DNA from: Acidobacteriota bacterium
GTDB lineage: Bacteria; Acidobacteriota; Blastocatellia; Pyrinomonadales; Pyrinomonadaceae
Direction: 5' to 3'
Assembly (NCBI GenBank): GCA_003222895.1
Contig: QHXI01000057.1
Span: 1,848 to 61,916, forward strand
Length of the DNA: 60,069 nucleotides
Positions 36,681 to 46,317 of the stretch are shown piece by piece. Each line of letters begins with the position of its first letter. Position 1 is the stretch's first letter. The notes under the pieces are model-generated. The model saw nothing but the letters and a program-made list of their open reading frames with translations, was not told the DNA's origin and searched no databases. The position numbers and the translations under genes are program-made.

Positions 36681-37280
36681 ATGCGGAGTGAATACGATTT
36701 CAGCCAAGGAATAAGAGGCGCGCACGCGGGTAAGCGTGCGCGTATCGTCGGAGAACGTTCCTCAGATGTCACTTCTCGTACGCAAGTCTCGGCGAAGGAG
36801 AGCAGCAATACCTTAACCGGCACGGCCGGAGAATATTACGTTTGCGCCGAACTTTGTCGGCGAGGTTATCTAGCGCTTCTTACCCCAAAGAACAACCCTT
36901 TATTCGATGTGGTGGCCACCAACATTGATGGAACGACTTCAATATCCATCCAGGTAAAAACCCGTTCAGCCCGCAACAAGCAGGGATGGAAATTGAATAA
37001 GCAGGTTTCTGCAAGCGACACACCGGGAGTTCCTTTCGTAGTACTCGTTAATTTACACGAAAGGGAGGCGCCGGACTTCTTCATCTATCCTTTTTCAGAG
37101 TTCGCTTCGCGCGTTAGAGAGGTATTCGACAGCTATATGAGCAAACTGAAGCGGAGCGGTGAACCACGCAAAGATCCGGGTTTCCGTTGGTTTGACGAAG
37201 TAAATCTCACCGAGGCAGATTTCGCTAGAAAAAACATTTGGCAACCCATTATTGACGCGTTAGACGCAAACGGCTCTTAG
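36681..37280 (+). CDS. Antitoxin-like leader fused to a PD-(D/E)XK-like nuclease domain
   Basis: A 199-residue protein. Its first 25 residues (MRSEYDFSQGIRGAHAGKR) match the leader of short antitoxins that open M-R-x-E-Y-D-F-S-x-x-x-R-G and partner BrnT-like toxins. From about residue 45 the sequence changes to LTGTAGEYYVCAELCRRGYL, then NNPLFDVVATNIDGTTSISI followed by QVKTRSA: a Glu helix, an Asp strand and a Q-x-K strand, the pattern of PD-(D/E)XK nucleases of the resolvase/restriction type. The gene begins two bases after brnT. It could be an antitoxin whose C-terminal half was swapped, or a nuclease under TA control. Domain calls are by eye. Confidence 0.65.
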   Translation: MRSEYDFSQGIRGAHAGKRARIVGERSSDVTSRTQVSAKESSNTLTGTAGEYYVCAELCRRGYLALLTPKNNPLFDVVATNIDGTTSISIQVKTRSARNKQGWKLNKQVSASDTPGVPFVVLVNLHEREAPDFFIYPFSEFASRVREVFDSYMSKLKRSGEPRKDPGFRWFDEVNLTEADFARKNIWQPIIDALDANGS

Positions 37281-37287
37281 TCGAACG

Positions 37288-37323
37288 AACAAAAAGAAAA
37301 CGCGGCGAGTGATCGCCGCGTTT
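37288..37323. terminator. Bidirectional terminator between nuclease gene and PBP1A
   Basis: AACGCGGCGA-GTGA-TCGCCGCGTT is a perfect 10-bp stem with a four-base loop. On the minus strand it is followed by TTTTCTTTTTGTT, making a strong terminator for the PBP gene; on the plus strand the T run is short. Confidence 0.85.
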
Positions 37324-37350
37324 CAACTCTCATCCTTCCGCCTCCATCCT

Positions 37351-39918
37351 TTAATTCGGCGGGCCATCGTCGCCCTTCTTACCTTTCTTCTTAGCCGGTT
37401 CGACTTCGCGTGGTCGGGATTGCGCCGGAGTCGCCACCGGGGCGGGTTTTACTTCTTTCGGACTTTCACTGGGTCGCCGCGGTTCCCCCGGTTCAGTTCG
37501 CGGGGGCGGGACGGTGTTGTCTTCCAGCCGCGGTGTGGTGATCGGGCTGGTGTTTACATCAGGCTGCGCAGTCTTGTCCGTCTGATCGGTCTCTTCATCA
37601 GCGGTCATCTGCGCGCGCTCGAGTTGCAACTCACGCTGACGTTGCTTGTACATCTCCTTCATGTCTTCGGGCATCGTGGGCGCTTTCGGAAAATCTTCCT
37701 TCGGCTTGTCCTTCATAAAGTCGCGCATGAAATCGATGAACATCGGCAGCGCACCATGCGCGCCGGTCATGTCGTTGCCGAGCGGTTTCTTTCTGCCCGG
37801 ATAACCCATCCACGCGCCGGTCACGTAGGTCGGCGTGTAACCGAGGAACCAGACGTCGGTATGATCGTTGACCGTGCCGGTCTTGCCGGCGAGCGGCATG
37901 TTAAGAACTTGCGCCGCCGAAGCCGTACCGCCCTGAATCACACCGCGCATCATCCCCACCATCGTCAGCGCGACGTACTCGCTGAAAACTTTATAGGTTG
38001 TCTTTTCCCACTCTTGCATCACCGCGCCGTCGCGATCGACGACCTTGCGAATCATGTGCGGCTCGACCCGAATGCCTTTGTTTGGAAAAGCTGAGTAAGC
38101 AGAGACCATCTGATCGAGCGGAACTTCGGTCGCGCCCAACGCCGAGGGAAGGTAAGGCGCCATCGGAACCTTGATGCCGAAGCGACGCACCATCTGCGCG
38201 CCGGTTTGAATGCCGACGGTTTGCAGCAGGTGCACCGCCGGAATATTCATCGAGTGCGCCAATGCCGTTTTCAGAGGCATGTCGCCGCAGCTGGTCGAGC
38301 CGTCATAGTTGTGCGGTTGCCATCCGTTGATATTGATTGCCGCGCCGCTGACCGTCGTGTCTGGTGTCATGCCCCATTCGATCGCCGCGCTGTATACGAA
38401 CGGCTTGAACGCGGAACCAGTCTGACGATAGGCCTGCACGGCGTTATTGAATTTGTTCCGCTGAAAGTCATAGCCGCCCACCATCGTGACCATCTCTCCG
38501 GTCTTGGCATTGATCGTCATCATCGATCCTTCAATCGCGGGAATCTGGTTCAACTCGACTTTCAGATGATGCGCTTTCTTGTCGACTTCTTTGATGATGA
38601 ACTCCGGCAGATAACCTGGCTTGAATTCACCGCGTGGCGATTTGTGGCCCCAACCCATGTCGGCGCCGGTCACTGTCGCCGTGTAATTACCGAAGCGCAC
38701 CGTGGCCTGATCGCCTGAATCGACTTTCATGACCAGGCCGACCAGATAGCGGCCCGGCTGGTATTCGCCGCGGTACCAATCCGGATACTTGAAGCCCGCG
38801 AGCTCCTGCTGCGTCGGGACTCCGTTGTCGGCAGATGTCGGAATCACTTGATAAGAAGAGCGCCAGCCGCTGTGCGACTTGTCATACCATCGCAAACCTG
38901 CGCGCAGAACTTCATACGCTTTCTTTTGCGCGGCGATGTTGATAGTTGAATAAACCGCCAGGCCCGTCTGAGCGACGCGTGTCGTGTACTTGTCTTCCAA
39001 ATCCTGACGAATGTATTCGACGGGATAATCGAACGCCGGATCAGTTGCTTGCGGCGGTTGATAGTAAGCCGAATCGGCGAGCTGGATTGGTTTTGTCTTG
39101 GCGGCATCGACTTCGGCCTGCGAAGCAAATCCATTCTTGGCCATTAGATCGAGCACGAGATCGCGTCGTTCTTTGGCCTTCGCCGGATTCGCCGTCGGCG
39201 AATATTCGCCGGGAGCTTTCGGAATCGCCGCGAGCAAAGCAGCTTCTTCGATCTTCAAGTCCTTCGCTTGCTTACCGAAATAAGTTTCCGCGCCCGCTTC
39301 CACGCCGTAGGCGTTTGCGCCCACGAAGATGTGGTTCGCGTAAAGCTCCATGATCTGGTTCTTCGTGTAGTAACGTTCGATTTGGAGCGCGAGCAGCCAC
39401 TCATTCATCTTTCGTTTATAGCTACGCTCAGGTGTGAGAAAGAGATTCTTGGCGAGTTGCTGCGTCAGCGTCGAACCGCCCTCGACCTTGTTGCTGGTGA
39501 AGTTCTTCCACGCCGCGCCGATAATGCGTATCGGATCAATGCCCACGTGATCGTAGAAGCGCACATCCTCTACGGCCAGGATCGCATTCTTCATGTTGGG
39601 CGGAATCTCTTCGTACTTGAGCGGGATGCGCTTCTCGAGCGCGAACTGGCCAATGACTGTCTGGCCGTCATCCGCGTAGATGCGCGTGACGATGCTGGGC
39701 CGATAAGTCGCAAGCGCGGCGACCTCGCTGGCGGCCTGCGAATAGTTGAGCTGGTACGCCGCGATGATTCCCGTCAATCCACCCGCGGCCAGCGCCAAGA
39801 GGAGCACCGCGGGAAACCAGAAGCGGCGCAAAATGTGTTTGCGCTCGCCCGGAGGGGCCGCGACGATTGCGCCCGGCGTATATGATTTCAAACGATTGAA
39901 TGGTGGTTTGGCAGCCAT
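37351..39918 (-). CDS. Bifunctional penicillin-binding protein 1A
   Basis: An 855-residue class A PBP that polymerises and cross-links peptidoglycan. It has a cytoplasmic leader, one membrane helix (about 31-55), the GT51 motifs EDVRFYDHVGID (117-128) and GGSTLTQQLAKN (147-158), and a transpeptidase domain with SAFK (about 503-506), SMN (about 553) and KTGT (about 677). The C-terminal 130 residues are Pro/Glu/Lys-rich and disordered. The ATG at 39918 (GGAG six bases upstream) is preferred to a further 45-residue extension. Length and motifs are typical of PBP1A (mrcA/ponA type). Confidence 0.93.
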   Translation of the reverse strand: MAAKPPFNRLKSYTPGAIVAAPPGERKHILRRFWFPAVLLLALAAGGLTGIIAAYQLNYSQAASEVAALATYRPSIVTRIYADDGQTVIGQFALEKRIPLKYEEIPPNMKNAILAVEDVRFYDHVGIDPIRIIGAAWKNFTSNKVEGGSTLTQQLAKNLFLTPERSYKRKMNEWLLALQIERYYTKNQIMELYANHIFVGANAYGVEAGAETYFGKQAKDLKIEEAALLAAIPKAPGEYSPTANPAKAKERRDLVLDLMAKNGFASQAEVDAAKTKPIQLADSAYYQPPQATDPAFDYPVEYIRQDLEDKYTTRVAQTGLAVYSTINIAAQKKAYEVLRAGLRWYDKSHSGWRSSYQVIPTSADNGVPTQQELAGFKYPDWYRGEYQPGRYLVGLVMKVDSGDQATVRFGNYTATVTGADMGWGHKSPRGEFKPGYLPEFIIKEVDKKAHHLKVELNQIPAIEGSMMTINAKTGEMVTMVGGYDFQRNKFNNAVQAYRQTGSAFKPFVYSAAIEWGMTPDTTVSGAAININGWQPHNYDGSTSCGDMPLKTALAHSMNIPAVHLLQTVGIQTGAQMVRRFGIKVPMAPYLPSALGATEVPLDQMVSAYSAFPNKGIRVEPHMIRKVVDRDGAVMQEWEKTTYKVFSEYVALTMVGMMRGVIQGGTASAAQVLNMPLAGKTGTVNDHTDVWFLGYTPTYVTGAWMGYPGRKKPLGNDMTGAHGALPMFIDFMRDFMKDKPKEDFPKAPTMPEDMKEMYKQRQRELQLERAQMTADEETDQTDKTAQPDVNTSPITTPRLEDNTVPPPRTEPGEPRRPSESPKEVKPAPVATPAQSRPREVEPAKKKGKKGDDGPPN

Positions 39919-40373
39919 AATTACTCCAGCTTTTTTACTCTCAAAATGCTTTAAGATGCCGGTTTCCGGCAACGTGGATTCCCACAGTCGTCCCAAAGTC
40001 CGAGGGGGATTATAACTTAGCCGGCGGCGAAGCTCGATACGGGGATCGGGCACTAGCCCGAACGTTATAGAAGGCCCATCGATTGTGCGGACGAAGCTAG
40101 AACCAGTACTGACGCGCGGGCAACTGCCCCGATCAATTTCCCTCTTGACTTAAATCGCCATGCGTGGCAATGAACTGTCTCACCTTAGCACGGTGGAAAT
40201 ATCGAGAACGTCGATAGCGAGCTACCAACAGCAAGCCGACTTGGACTTAGCGGGTGTGAACTGGTGAGCGTCGTGCACGAGACGGAACACTCAGCAGAGT
40301 ATTTTCTAAAGCGTCCGATTAGGGAGGATTCGTCCGCAGCGATCTGAATTTTTCGAAGTTGTAAGGAGGAGCC
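39919..40373. other. Divergent promoter region of PBP1A and a secreted protein
   Basis: A 455-base region without a coding frame. On the minus strand a TATAAT (40014 to 40009) lies about 90 bases before the PBP start, but its -35 region is poor. No repeats are evident beyond a GCCGG-aaa-CCGGC hairpin (near 39958-39970). Confidence 0.4.
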
Positions 40374-40955
40374 ATGCGTCGATTCGTCGTGATCTTGAGC
40401 GCGCTCTTATTTGCGGCAAATGCGTTTGCCCAAGGCAATAGTTCTCGGGCTGACGGCTTTCGCGGGCTGATCTTGGACCAAACCAGTTCAGAAGAGGCGA
40501 CGCGAATCCTCGGACCGCCGGTTGCAGACAAAACCGATCGACTCGACGTCGCGAAACTAAGCAAGTGGCTGGATCCAAAACATAAGGAAAAAATATTCCG
40601 TCAGCTCTCGTTCAAGAACGTCGGCGATTTTTCCCAGATTCATTTATCATTTCTCGAAAACAAATTGATGATGATCGATTTGGAATTCAAAAAGACACTC
40701 TTCCCGGCGCGACTTAATGATCTATTCGGTTTGGAGTTTGCTGTCATCGGGACGCCGCAAGGCGCGTCAGACTTACCAAACAAACCGGGTAACTATCCGG
40801 TTCGTTTTATTCCGATCTTCTATCCATTTACTTACAACATGATCGGCATTTCTGACAAAACATTTATTTGGGTGGACTGTAGCACTGGCGATGCGCGCAC
40901 ACCCGGCAAGATCGATAGAAGTCGCCAGGTCAGTCGCGCTCTTGAAAAGAAATAA
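40374..40955 (+). CDS. Hypothetical secreted protein
   Basis: A 193-residue protein with a clean signal peptide (MRRFVVILSALLFAANAFAQ, predicted cut after AFA or AQ) and an AAGGAGGA site. The mature part (FRGLILDQTSSEEATRILGP ... LSKWLDPKHKEKIFRQLSF) has no family I recognise, though the SSEEATRILGPP segment resembles small SmpA/OmlA-like recognition repeats. It stands alone before the large BNR protein gene on the same strand, 81 bases away. Confidence 0.7.
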   Translation: MRRFVVILSALLFAANAFAQGNSSRADGFRGLILDQTSSEEATRILGPPVADKTDRLDVAKLSKWLDPKHKEKIFRQLSFKNVGDFSQIHLSFLENKLMMIDLEFKKTLFPARLNDLFGLEFAVIGTPQGASDLPNKPGNYPVRFIPIFYPFTYNMIGISDKTFIWVDCSTGDARTPGKIDRSRQVSRALEKK

Positions 40956-41036
40956 CCCGTTCGTTGCGCGCCCGAAGGGCCTTTGATCTTATTTTCAGAC
41001 TCCAACTTCGTTTCTTTCGGCATTGGAGGACCACAG

Positions 41037-44000
41037 ATGTTCAAGCGCAGTTTCTTCTCATTCACGATCCTCATCGTGTTCGCGGTTTTGCAGGGTTATG
41101 CTCAATCGCCGGTCGATTCGGCCCTCTTCAACGCACTTCATTATCGCCTGGTTGGGCCATCGCGCGGCGGACGCGTGACGACCGTTACCGGTGTGCCTTC
41201 ACAACCGAAGACTTTTTATATGGGTGTCGCCAGCGGCGGACTTTTTCGCACGACTGATGGCGGCGCGTCGTGGGTTCCGATCACTGACGGCAAAGTTCCG
41301 CTCGGCTCGACGGGTTGCGTCGCAATCTCTGATTCCAATCCTCAAGTGATTTATCTCGGCACCGGATCAGACGATGTGCGCAGCAACGTTTCGACCGGTC
41401 GCGGCATGTACAAATCGACCGACGGCGGCCAGACGTGGAAGTTCATCGGCCTCTACAACGCAGGGCAAATCGGCGGCGTGCGCATTCATCCGACGAATCC
41501 AAACATCGTCTGGGTGTCCGCGCAGGGCGATGCGTTCAAAGCGAATTCTGAACGCGGCATTTTCAAGACGACCGACGGCGGGCAGACCTGGCGCAAAGTT
41601 TTATTCGTCTCTGATCAAGTCGGCGCGATGGATGTTGAGTTGCAGCCCGGCAATCCGAATGTTGTTTACGCATGGATGTCGCGGCTCGAACGGAAGCCCT
41701 GGACGATTGTCAGCGGCTCGCGCGAAGGCGGTTTCTACAAGAGCACCGATGGAGGCGAGCACTTCACGAAAATCACGAATGGACTGCCGACTGAATTGAT
41801 TGGCAAAGCGAATCTCGCGGTAACGAATGCAAAGCCCGATCGCATTTACGCTCTGGTCGAAGCCAAGCCCGGCGGCGGATTGTATCGTTCGGACGATTCC
41901 GGAAAGAGCTGGGCTCTTATCAGTTCGCAAAGCGCCCTCATCCAGCGTCCTTTTTATTACGTCGCGCTCGGAGCTGATCCGACGAACGCCGATGTCGTGT
42001 ACGCGGGCGCTGAAGGTTTTTACAAATCGACGGACGGCGGCAAAACATTTTCTGTTTTTCGCACGCCGCACGGCGATAATCACGACATCTGGATCAGTCC
42101 GCGGGATGGCAACATCATCATTCAATCGAACGATGGCGGCGCGAATGTTTCGTTTGACGGCGGGCGCACGTGGTCGTCGCAGATGAATCAAGCAACAGCG
42201 GAAATCTATGGCGTTTGGACTGACAATCAATTTCCTTACAAGCTCTACGGCGCGCAACAGGACAACTCGACGGTAATCATTTCGAGTCAGGCTGATCCAT
42301 CGAGCCTCGCCGATTGGCGCGCAGGTCCCGGCTGCGAGACTGGGCCAATCATGCCTTATCCGCGGGATCCGAACATTGTTTACGGATCCTGCAAAGGGCA
42401 GTACGGCGTGATGAATTTGAAGACCGGGCAAGAGAAGAACTATTGGATCGGCGCGCAGTCGCTGTATGGAAATCCGGCGAGCGATCTGGTTTTGCGTTTC
42501 CAACGAGTGTCGCCGATGGCCACATCGCCGCACGATCCGGAAGTGCTTTATTACGGTTCGCAATACTTGCATCGTACGCGCGACAAAGGCGTGACCTGGG
42601 AAAAGATTTCTCCCGATCTCACCGCGCATCCCTCTTGTTGTCAGGGCGCGAGTGGCGAACCTATCACCCGCGACGTTACCGGCGAAGAGTTCTACTCGAC
42701 GCTCTACGCGATCGCGGAATCGCCGCTGGAGAAGGGCGTGATTTGGACGGGCTCGAACGATGGGCCGTTCTATGTGACGCGCGACAACGGCAAGAACTGG
42801 ACGAACGTCACGCCAAAGGATTTGCCGGAAGGTGGCCGCGTGCAATACATCGAAGCCTCTCCGCATCGCAAAGGCGCGGCTTACTACGCGGCGTATCGTT
42901 GGCTGCTCGGCGATTACCAACCTTACATCTACGCGACGAATGATTATGGAAAGACGTGGACACGTCTGACCGATGGCCAGAACGGGATTCCGGCTGACTG
43001 GCCCACGCGCGTTGTGCGCGAAGATCCTGGTCGAGAAGGATTGCTTTACGCCGGAACGGAATTCGGAATGTTTATCTCGTTCGACAATGGCGCGCATTGG
43101 CAGACGTTTCAATTGAATCTGCCGAATGTGCCCGTGACCGACATCAAGCTTCACAACAACGATCTGATCGTCTCAACCCAAGGCCGCGCGTTCTGGATCA
43201 TCGACAACATTAGCTCGCTGCGTCAGCTTTCGCCGCAGGTGACGACTTCGGACGTGCATCTTTTCAAACCACGCGATGGATATCGCACCAGAGTTAGTCC
43301 TGCCAATCTGGGGCCGATGATCGAGTACTACCTTCCGCCCGGACCGAACGATCCGGTGACCATCGAAATCCGCGACGCGAAAGGGAAAACGGTGAATGTG
43401 TACAGCAGCGACGCGCCTGCAGCTCCAGCTCGCGGCGGACGCGGAGGAGCGGGCGAGGCGCAGCAGGAAGATCCAGATGCGCCGGCAGGCGGACGCCGGT
43501 TCGGACCGCCACCCACGCGAGCGACAAAAGTCGCTGGACTCAATCGCGTTGCTTGGGACTTAAGAAACAAAGAAGGCGTGATAATTCCGCCTGGCCGGTA
43601 TCAGGTGATTTTGAAGGTTGGCGTCTTAGGAAAAGCTTGGGCTGAATATCTTAACGTGCTGATCGATCCGCGCGTCGCCGAAGAAGGCGTAACGGTTGCT
43701 GACTTGCAGGAGCAATACGAGCACAACATGCGCATGCGCGAGCTCGTGACTGGAGTTAATCAGCTCGTTACGCGCGTTCGCGAGGCGCAGACGAACCTGC
43801 GAAAGGCTGACGCGATCGACGGCGGTATAGCAAATCGCGTGAATGCGATCGCTGCGAAACTTTTGACTGAGCCGGTGCGTTATGGCAAGCCGGGGCTGCA
43901 AGCGCACATTACTTATCTGGCCGGCATGACCGCGAACGTCGATCAGAAAATTGGGCGCGATGCGATTGAACGTTACGCGGTGCTTAGGAAAGAGTTCGAT

Positions 44001-44063
44001 GCGCTGCGCGCTGAGGTTGATCGAGTGCTCGGACCCGCGCCTGGGGTTGCTAACGATTACTAA
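41037..44063 (+). CDS. Secreted VPS10/sortilin-like BNR protein
   Basis: A 1008-residue exported protein (signal MFKRSFFSFTILIVFAVLQG, cut near YAQ). It contains many BNR/Asp-box repeats: FRTTDGGASWVPI, YKSTDGGQTWKFI, FKTTDGGQTWRKV, YKSTDGGEHFTKI, YRSDDSGKSWALI and YVTRDNGKNWTNV, forming beta-propellers like sortilin's VPS10 domain, then a Gly/Arg/Ala-rich linker (about 800-830) and a C-terminal beta domain with a helical tail. Such proteins are abundant in Acidobacteriota, with unknown function; glycosyl hydrolase activity is often annotated but no active site is evident. The ATG at 41037 has GGAGG and follows an in-frame unneeded extension. Confidence 0.85.
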   Translation: MFKRSFFSFTILIVFAVLQGYAQSPVDSALFNALHYRLVGPSRGGRVTTVTGVPSQPKTFYMGVASGGLFRTTDGGASWVPITDGKVPLGSTGCVAISDSNPQVIYLGTGSDDVRSNVSTGRGMYKSTDGGQTWKFIGLYNAGQIGGVRIHPTNPNIVWVSAQGDAFKANSERGIFKTTDGGQTWRKVLFVSDQVGAMDVELQPGNPNVVYAWMSRLERKPWTIVSGSREGGFYKSTDGGEHFTKITNGLPTELIGKANLAVTNAKPDRIYALVEAKPGGGLYRSDDSGKSWALISSQSALIQRPFYYVALGADPTNADVVYAGAEGFYKSTDGGKTFSVFRTPHGDNHDIWISPRDGNIIIQSNDGGANVSFDGGRTWSSQMNQATAEIYGVWTDNQFPYKLYGAQQDNSTVIISSQADPSSLADWRAGPGCETGPIMPYPRDPNIVYGSCKGQYGVMNLKTGQEKNYWIGAQSLYGNPASDLVLRFQRVSPMATSPHDPEVLYYGSQYLHRTRDKGVTWEKISPDLTAHPSCCQGASGEPITRDVTGEEFYSTLYAIAESPLEKGVIWTGSNDGPFYVTRDNGKNWTNVTPKDLPEGGRVQYIEASPHRKGAAYYAAYRWLLGDYQPYIYATNDYGKTWTRLTDGQNGIPADWPTRVVREDPGREGLLYAGTEFGMFISFDNGAHWQTFQLNLPNVPVTDIKLHNNDLIVSTQGRAFWIIDNISSLRQLSPQVTTSDVHLFKPRDGYRTRVSPANLGPMIEYYLPPGPNDPVTIEIRDAKGKTVNVYSSDAPAAPARGGRGGAGEAQQEDPDAPAGGRRFGPPPTRATKVAGLNRVAWDLRNKEGVIIPPGRYQVILKVGVLGKAWAEYLNVLIDPRVAEEGVTVADLQEQYEHNMRMRELVTGVNQLVTRVREAQTNLRKADAIDGGIANRVNAIAAKLLTEPVRYGKPGLQAHITYLAGMTANVDQKIGRDAIERYAVLRKEFDALRAEVDRVLGPAPGVANDY

Positions 44064-44074
44064 AATATATTCTT

Positions 44075-44695
44075 CTACGAGAGTAACCGCGTCAGAAAAT
44101 TCGGGTGAATGTGCCAACTGAAGAGTCCGGCCAATCCCATCAACACGCCGAAGAATGTTGGCACCATCGCAATGACAAAGAGCCAACGCTTCTGCGTCAG
44201 CGCGGTAACGGCCAGGAGCGAGATTGCCAGGGCCAGCATCGCGTCAGAGAGATCGAACTGATCGTCATGAAAGTTTAATTCGTTGTAAGTCTGATCTGCT
44301 TTGTCCGCATCAGCCTGCTGAACTTTCTTCTTTTGTTCCTGCTCCTGGGCCAGCGCCTGATAGGTTTTGATTTGATCCTGAACGACGCTCTGCGCCTGTG
44401 GTGAGGCAGCCGCTTGCTGCGCTTTCAATTGGGCCACGGTAGCGTTCGCGACCTCTTCACGAATATTTCGTGCCTGGTACCAGGTGTAATTGTCGATCTT
44501 GTCGGCCTGCGCCTGTTGCATCGCCTGGACGATGTTGTCGTCCTTCACTTTGCAAATGCCCATGAAGGTCGCCAGCAGCGCTACGGAAATCGCGACCCAG
44601 GTATTAAGTCGCGCACGCGCGTCGGCCGTCTTCTCTCTATCACTCGGCTTTTTGTCATCATCTTCTTCGACGAATTGCATTGGATCTGGATCCAT
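44075..44695 (-). CDS. DUF4337 family membrane protein
   Basis: A 206-residue protein with the DUF4337 layout: a short charged N-terminus, one helix (about 31-47, NTWVAISVALLATFMGICKV), a long central coiled coil rich in Gln, Ala and Lys (KIDNYTWYQARNIREEVAN ... EQEQKKKVQQADADKADQTY), then two or three hydrophobic helices (about 152-190). The coiled coil would project into the periplasm or cytoplasm between membrane anchors. Function is not established. It is convergent with the BNR gene, 11 bases away. Confidence 0.8.
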   Translation of the reverse strand: MDPDPMQFVEEDDDKKPSDREKTADARARLNTWVAISVALLATFMGICKVKDDNIVQAMQQAQADKIDNYTWYQARNIREEVANATVAQLKAQQAAASPQAQSVVQDQIKTYQALAQEQEQKKKVQQADADKADQTYNELNFHDDQFDLSDAMLALAISLLAVTALTQKRWLFVIAMVPTFFGVLMGLAGLFSWHIHPNFLTRLLS

Positions 44696-44859
44696 CGCGT
44701 TACTCCTCTATGTTCGGTCGTGCAATGCGCCGATATTAACAGACAAGCCTTCTGGATCTTCGCATTTGGAGTAGAATAGCCGCCGCCAAACCGGCAACTT
44801 TGAGCGTTATTATGGCTTAGTCGAGTTTTGTTGGACTGATAGTTCGATTGGATGTACTT

Positions 44860-46254
44860 ATGATCAGGAAGACGTTCTCGTTATTGACACTTCTATTCTT
44901 GTGCGCGGTGACGAAAGCCGCGCCCGCAACCATGCGGCTCGATTATTTTCATACCGGCGATGCGAAACATGAAGTTTTCAGCATGGACCGCGTTGTCATC
45001 GAGCCTTTGCCATGGCCGGGCGACATCACGAAAACGATCGACGATACGAATCTCGGAAAATATTTTTTCGAGGTTCGCGATCAGAAAAGTGGTCGCGTGC
45101 TTTACTCGCGCGGCTTTGCTTCAGTTTATGGCGAGTGGGAAACGACCGATGATGCAAACAAGATCATGCGCAGTTTCAGCGAGTCTCTGCGATTTCCCGC
45201 GCCCGACGCGCCGGTCGAAATCGTTCTGAAGAAACGGGACGCCAAAAACAGATGGGTAGAGATTTGGAAGACTTCAATCGATCCGAAAGACATGTTCATA
45301 GATCGTTCAAAGCCGCGCGCCCCAGCACCTTTGATTCCAATTCAAAAGATGGGCGACCCGGCGACGAAAGTCGATCTGCTTTTGCTGGGTGATGGATACA
45401 CCGCGCGGGAACTGCCGAAGTTTCAAGCCGACGCGCGACGATTGATCGCAGTCCTGTTTTCGACGTCACCGTTCAAAGAGCATCGCGCGGATTTCAATGT
45501 GTGGGGATTGTGTCCGCCGGCCGCGCAATCAGGAATCTCGCGACCATCGACCGGCATCTATCGCGATTCGCTTTCGACCTACGACGCATTTGGTTCAGAG
45601 CGTTATATCCTCTCGTTCGACAATCAGCGCATGCGCAAGGTCGCGCAGTTTGCTCCTTATGAATTCATCGAGATTCTCGCTAACGGCCGCACCTATGGCG
45701 GCGGCGGCATCTTCAATCTGTACAGCACGGTCGCGGTGGACAACGCCTTCGCGAATTATGTTTTCATGCACGAGTTTGGTCATCACTTTGCGGGCCTCGC
45801 CGATGAATACTACACGTCGCTCGTTTCGTACGCGCCGGCAACGGAACGAATTGAACCCTGGGAACCAAACGCTACTGCGCTGCTAGATAAGAATAAATTG
45901 AAGTGGAAGGACTTGGTCGCGCCCGATACGCCGATCCCGACGCCCTGGAACAAGGAAGAGTTCGAAGCGTATGAGCGGGAATATGGGGCGCGCCGTGCGC
46001 AGTTGCGTAAAGAGAACCGGCCCGAGAGCGAAATGGAAGCGCTGTTCCGCGAAGACCGTCGCCGCGTCGATGCGATGATGACGAAGGAGAAATACGCTGG
46101 CCGCGTCGGCGCGTTCGAAGGCGCGATGTATGAAGCGAAGGGTTATTACCGGCCGCAGATCGATTGCATTATGTTCTCGCGCACGAATTATTTTTGTAAG
46201 GTGTGCAGTCGCGCAATTGAGAGAGTTGTGCACTTGTACGCGCGACGAGGTTGA
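44860..46254 (+). CDS. Secreted M64 (IgA-protease-type) metallopeptidase
   Basis: A 464-residue secreted peptidase. Signal MIRKTFSLLTLLFLCAVTKA is followed by a beta-rich N-terminal domain (about 25-145) and then the M64 catalytic domain with VDLLLLGDGYTARELPKF, TYGGGGIFNLYSTVAVDNAF and the zinc motif HEFGHHFAGLADEYY (HExxHxxxxxD). The 20-residue block DCIMFSRTNYFCKVCSRAI near the end is also typical. M64 includes the Clostridium IgA protease, but environmental members act on unknown substrates. ATG at 44860 is preferred over an upstream TTG. Downstream lies repeat copy A. Confidence 0.86.
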   Translation: MIRKTFSLLTLLFLCAVTKAAPATMRLDYFHTGDAKHEVFSMDRVVIEPLPWPGDITKTIDDTNLGKYFFEVRDQKSGRVLYSRGFASVYGEWETTDDANKIMRSFSESLRFPAPDAPVEIVLKKRDAKNRWVEIWKTSIDPKDMFIDRSKPRAPAPLIPIQKMGDPATKVDLLLLGDGYTARELPKFQADARRLIAVLFSTSPFKEHRADFNVWGLCPPAAQSGISRPSTGIYRDSLSTYDAFGSERYILSFDNQRMRKVAQFAPYEFIEILANGRTYGGGGIFNLYSTVAVDNAFANYVFMHEFGHHFAGLADEYYTSLVSYAPATERIEPWEPNATALLDKNKLKWKDLVAPDTPIPTPWNKEEFEAYEREYGARRAQLRKENRPESEMEALFREDRRRVDAMMTKEKYAGRVGAFEGAMYEAKGYYRPQIDCIMFSRTNYFCKVCSRAIERVVHLYARRG

Positions 46255-46317
46255 TTAGAGTCGTTAACGAAGAATGGGCCACAATCTGTTTTTCATTTAT
46301 GCCTTCACTGAAGTAGT

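Noticed and set aside
36681-37280. Simple BrnA antitoxin downstream of brnT
   Set aside because: Only the first 25 residues look antitoxin-like; the remaining about 155 residues fit a nuclease-type domain instead.
40090-40135. Second copy of the GTCAGTACC repeat near 40101 (CCAGTACTGACG)
   Set aside because: Only about nine bases match and no inverted partner is present, so it is not counted as a copy.
41601-43154. 517-residue open frame on the minus strand
   Set aside because: Entirely opposite the BNR/sortilin gene; Arg/His/Val-rich composition is that of a shadow frame in GC-rich coding DNA, and it has no recognisable motif.
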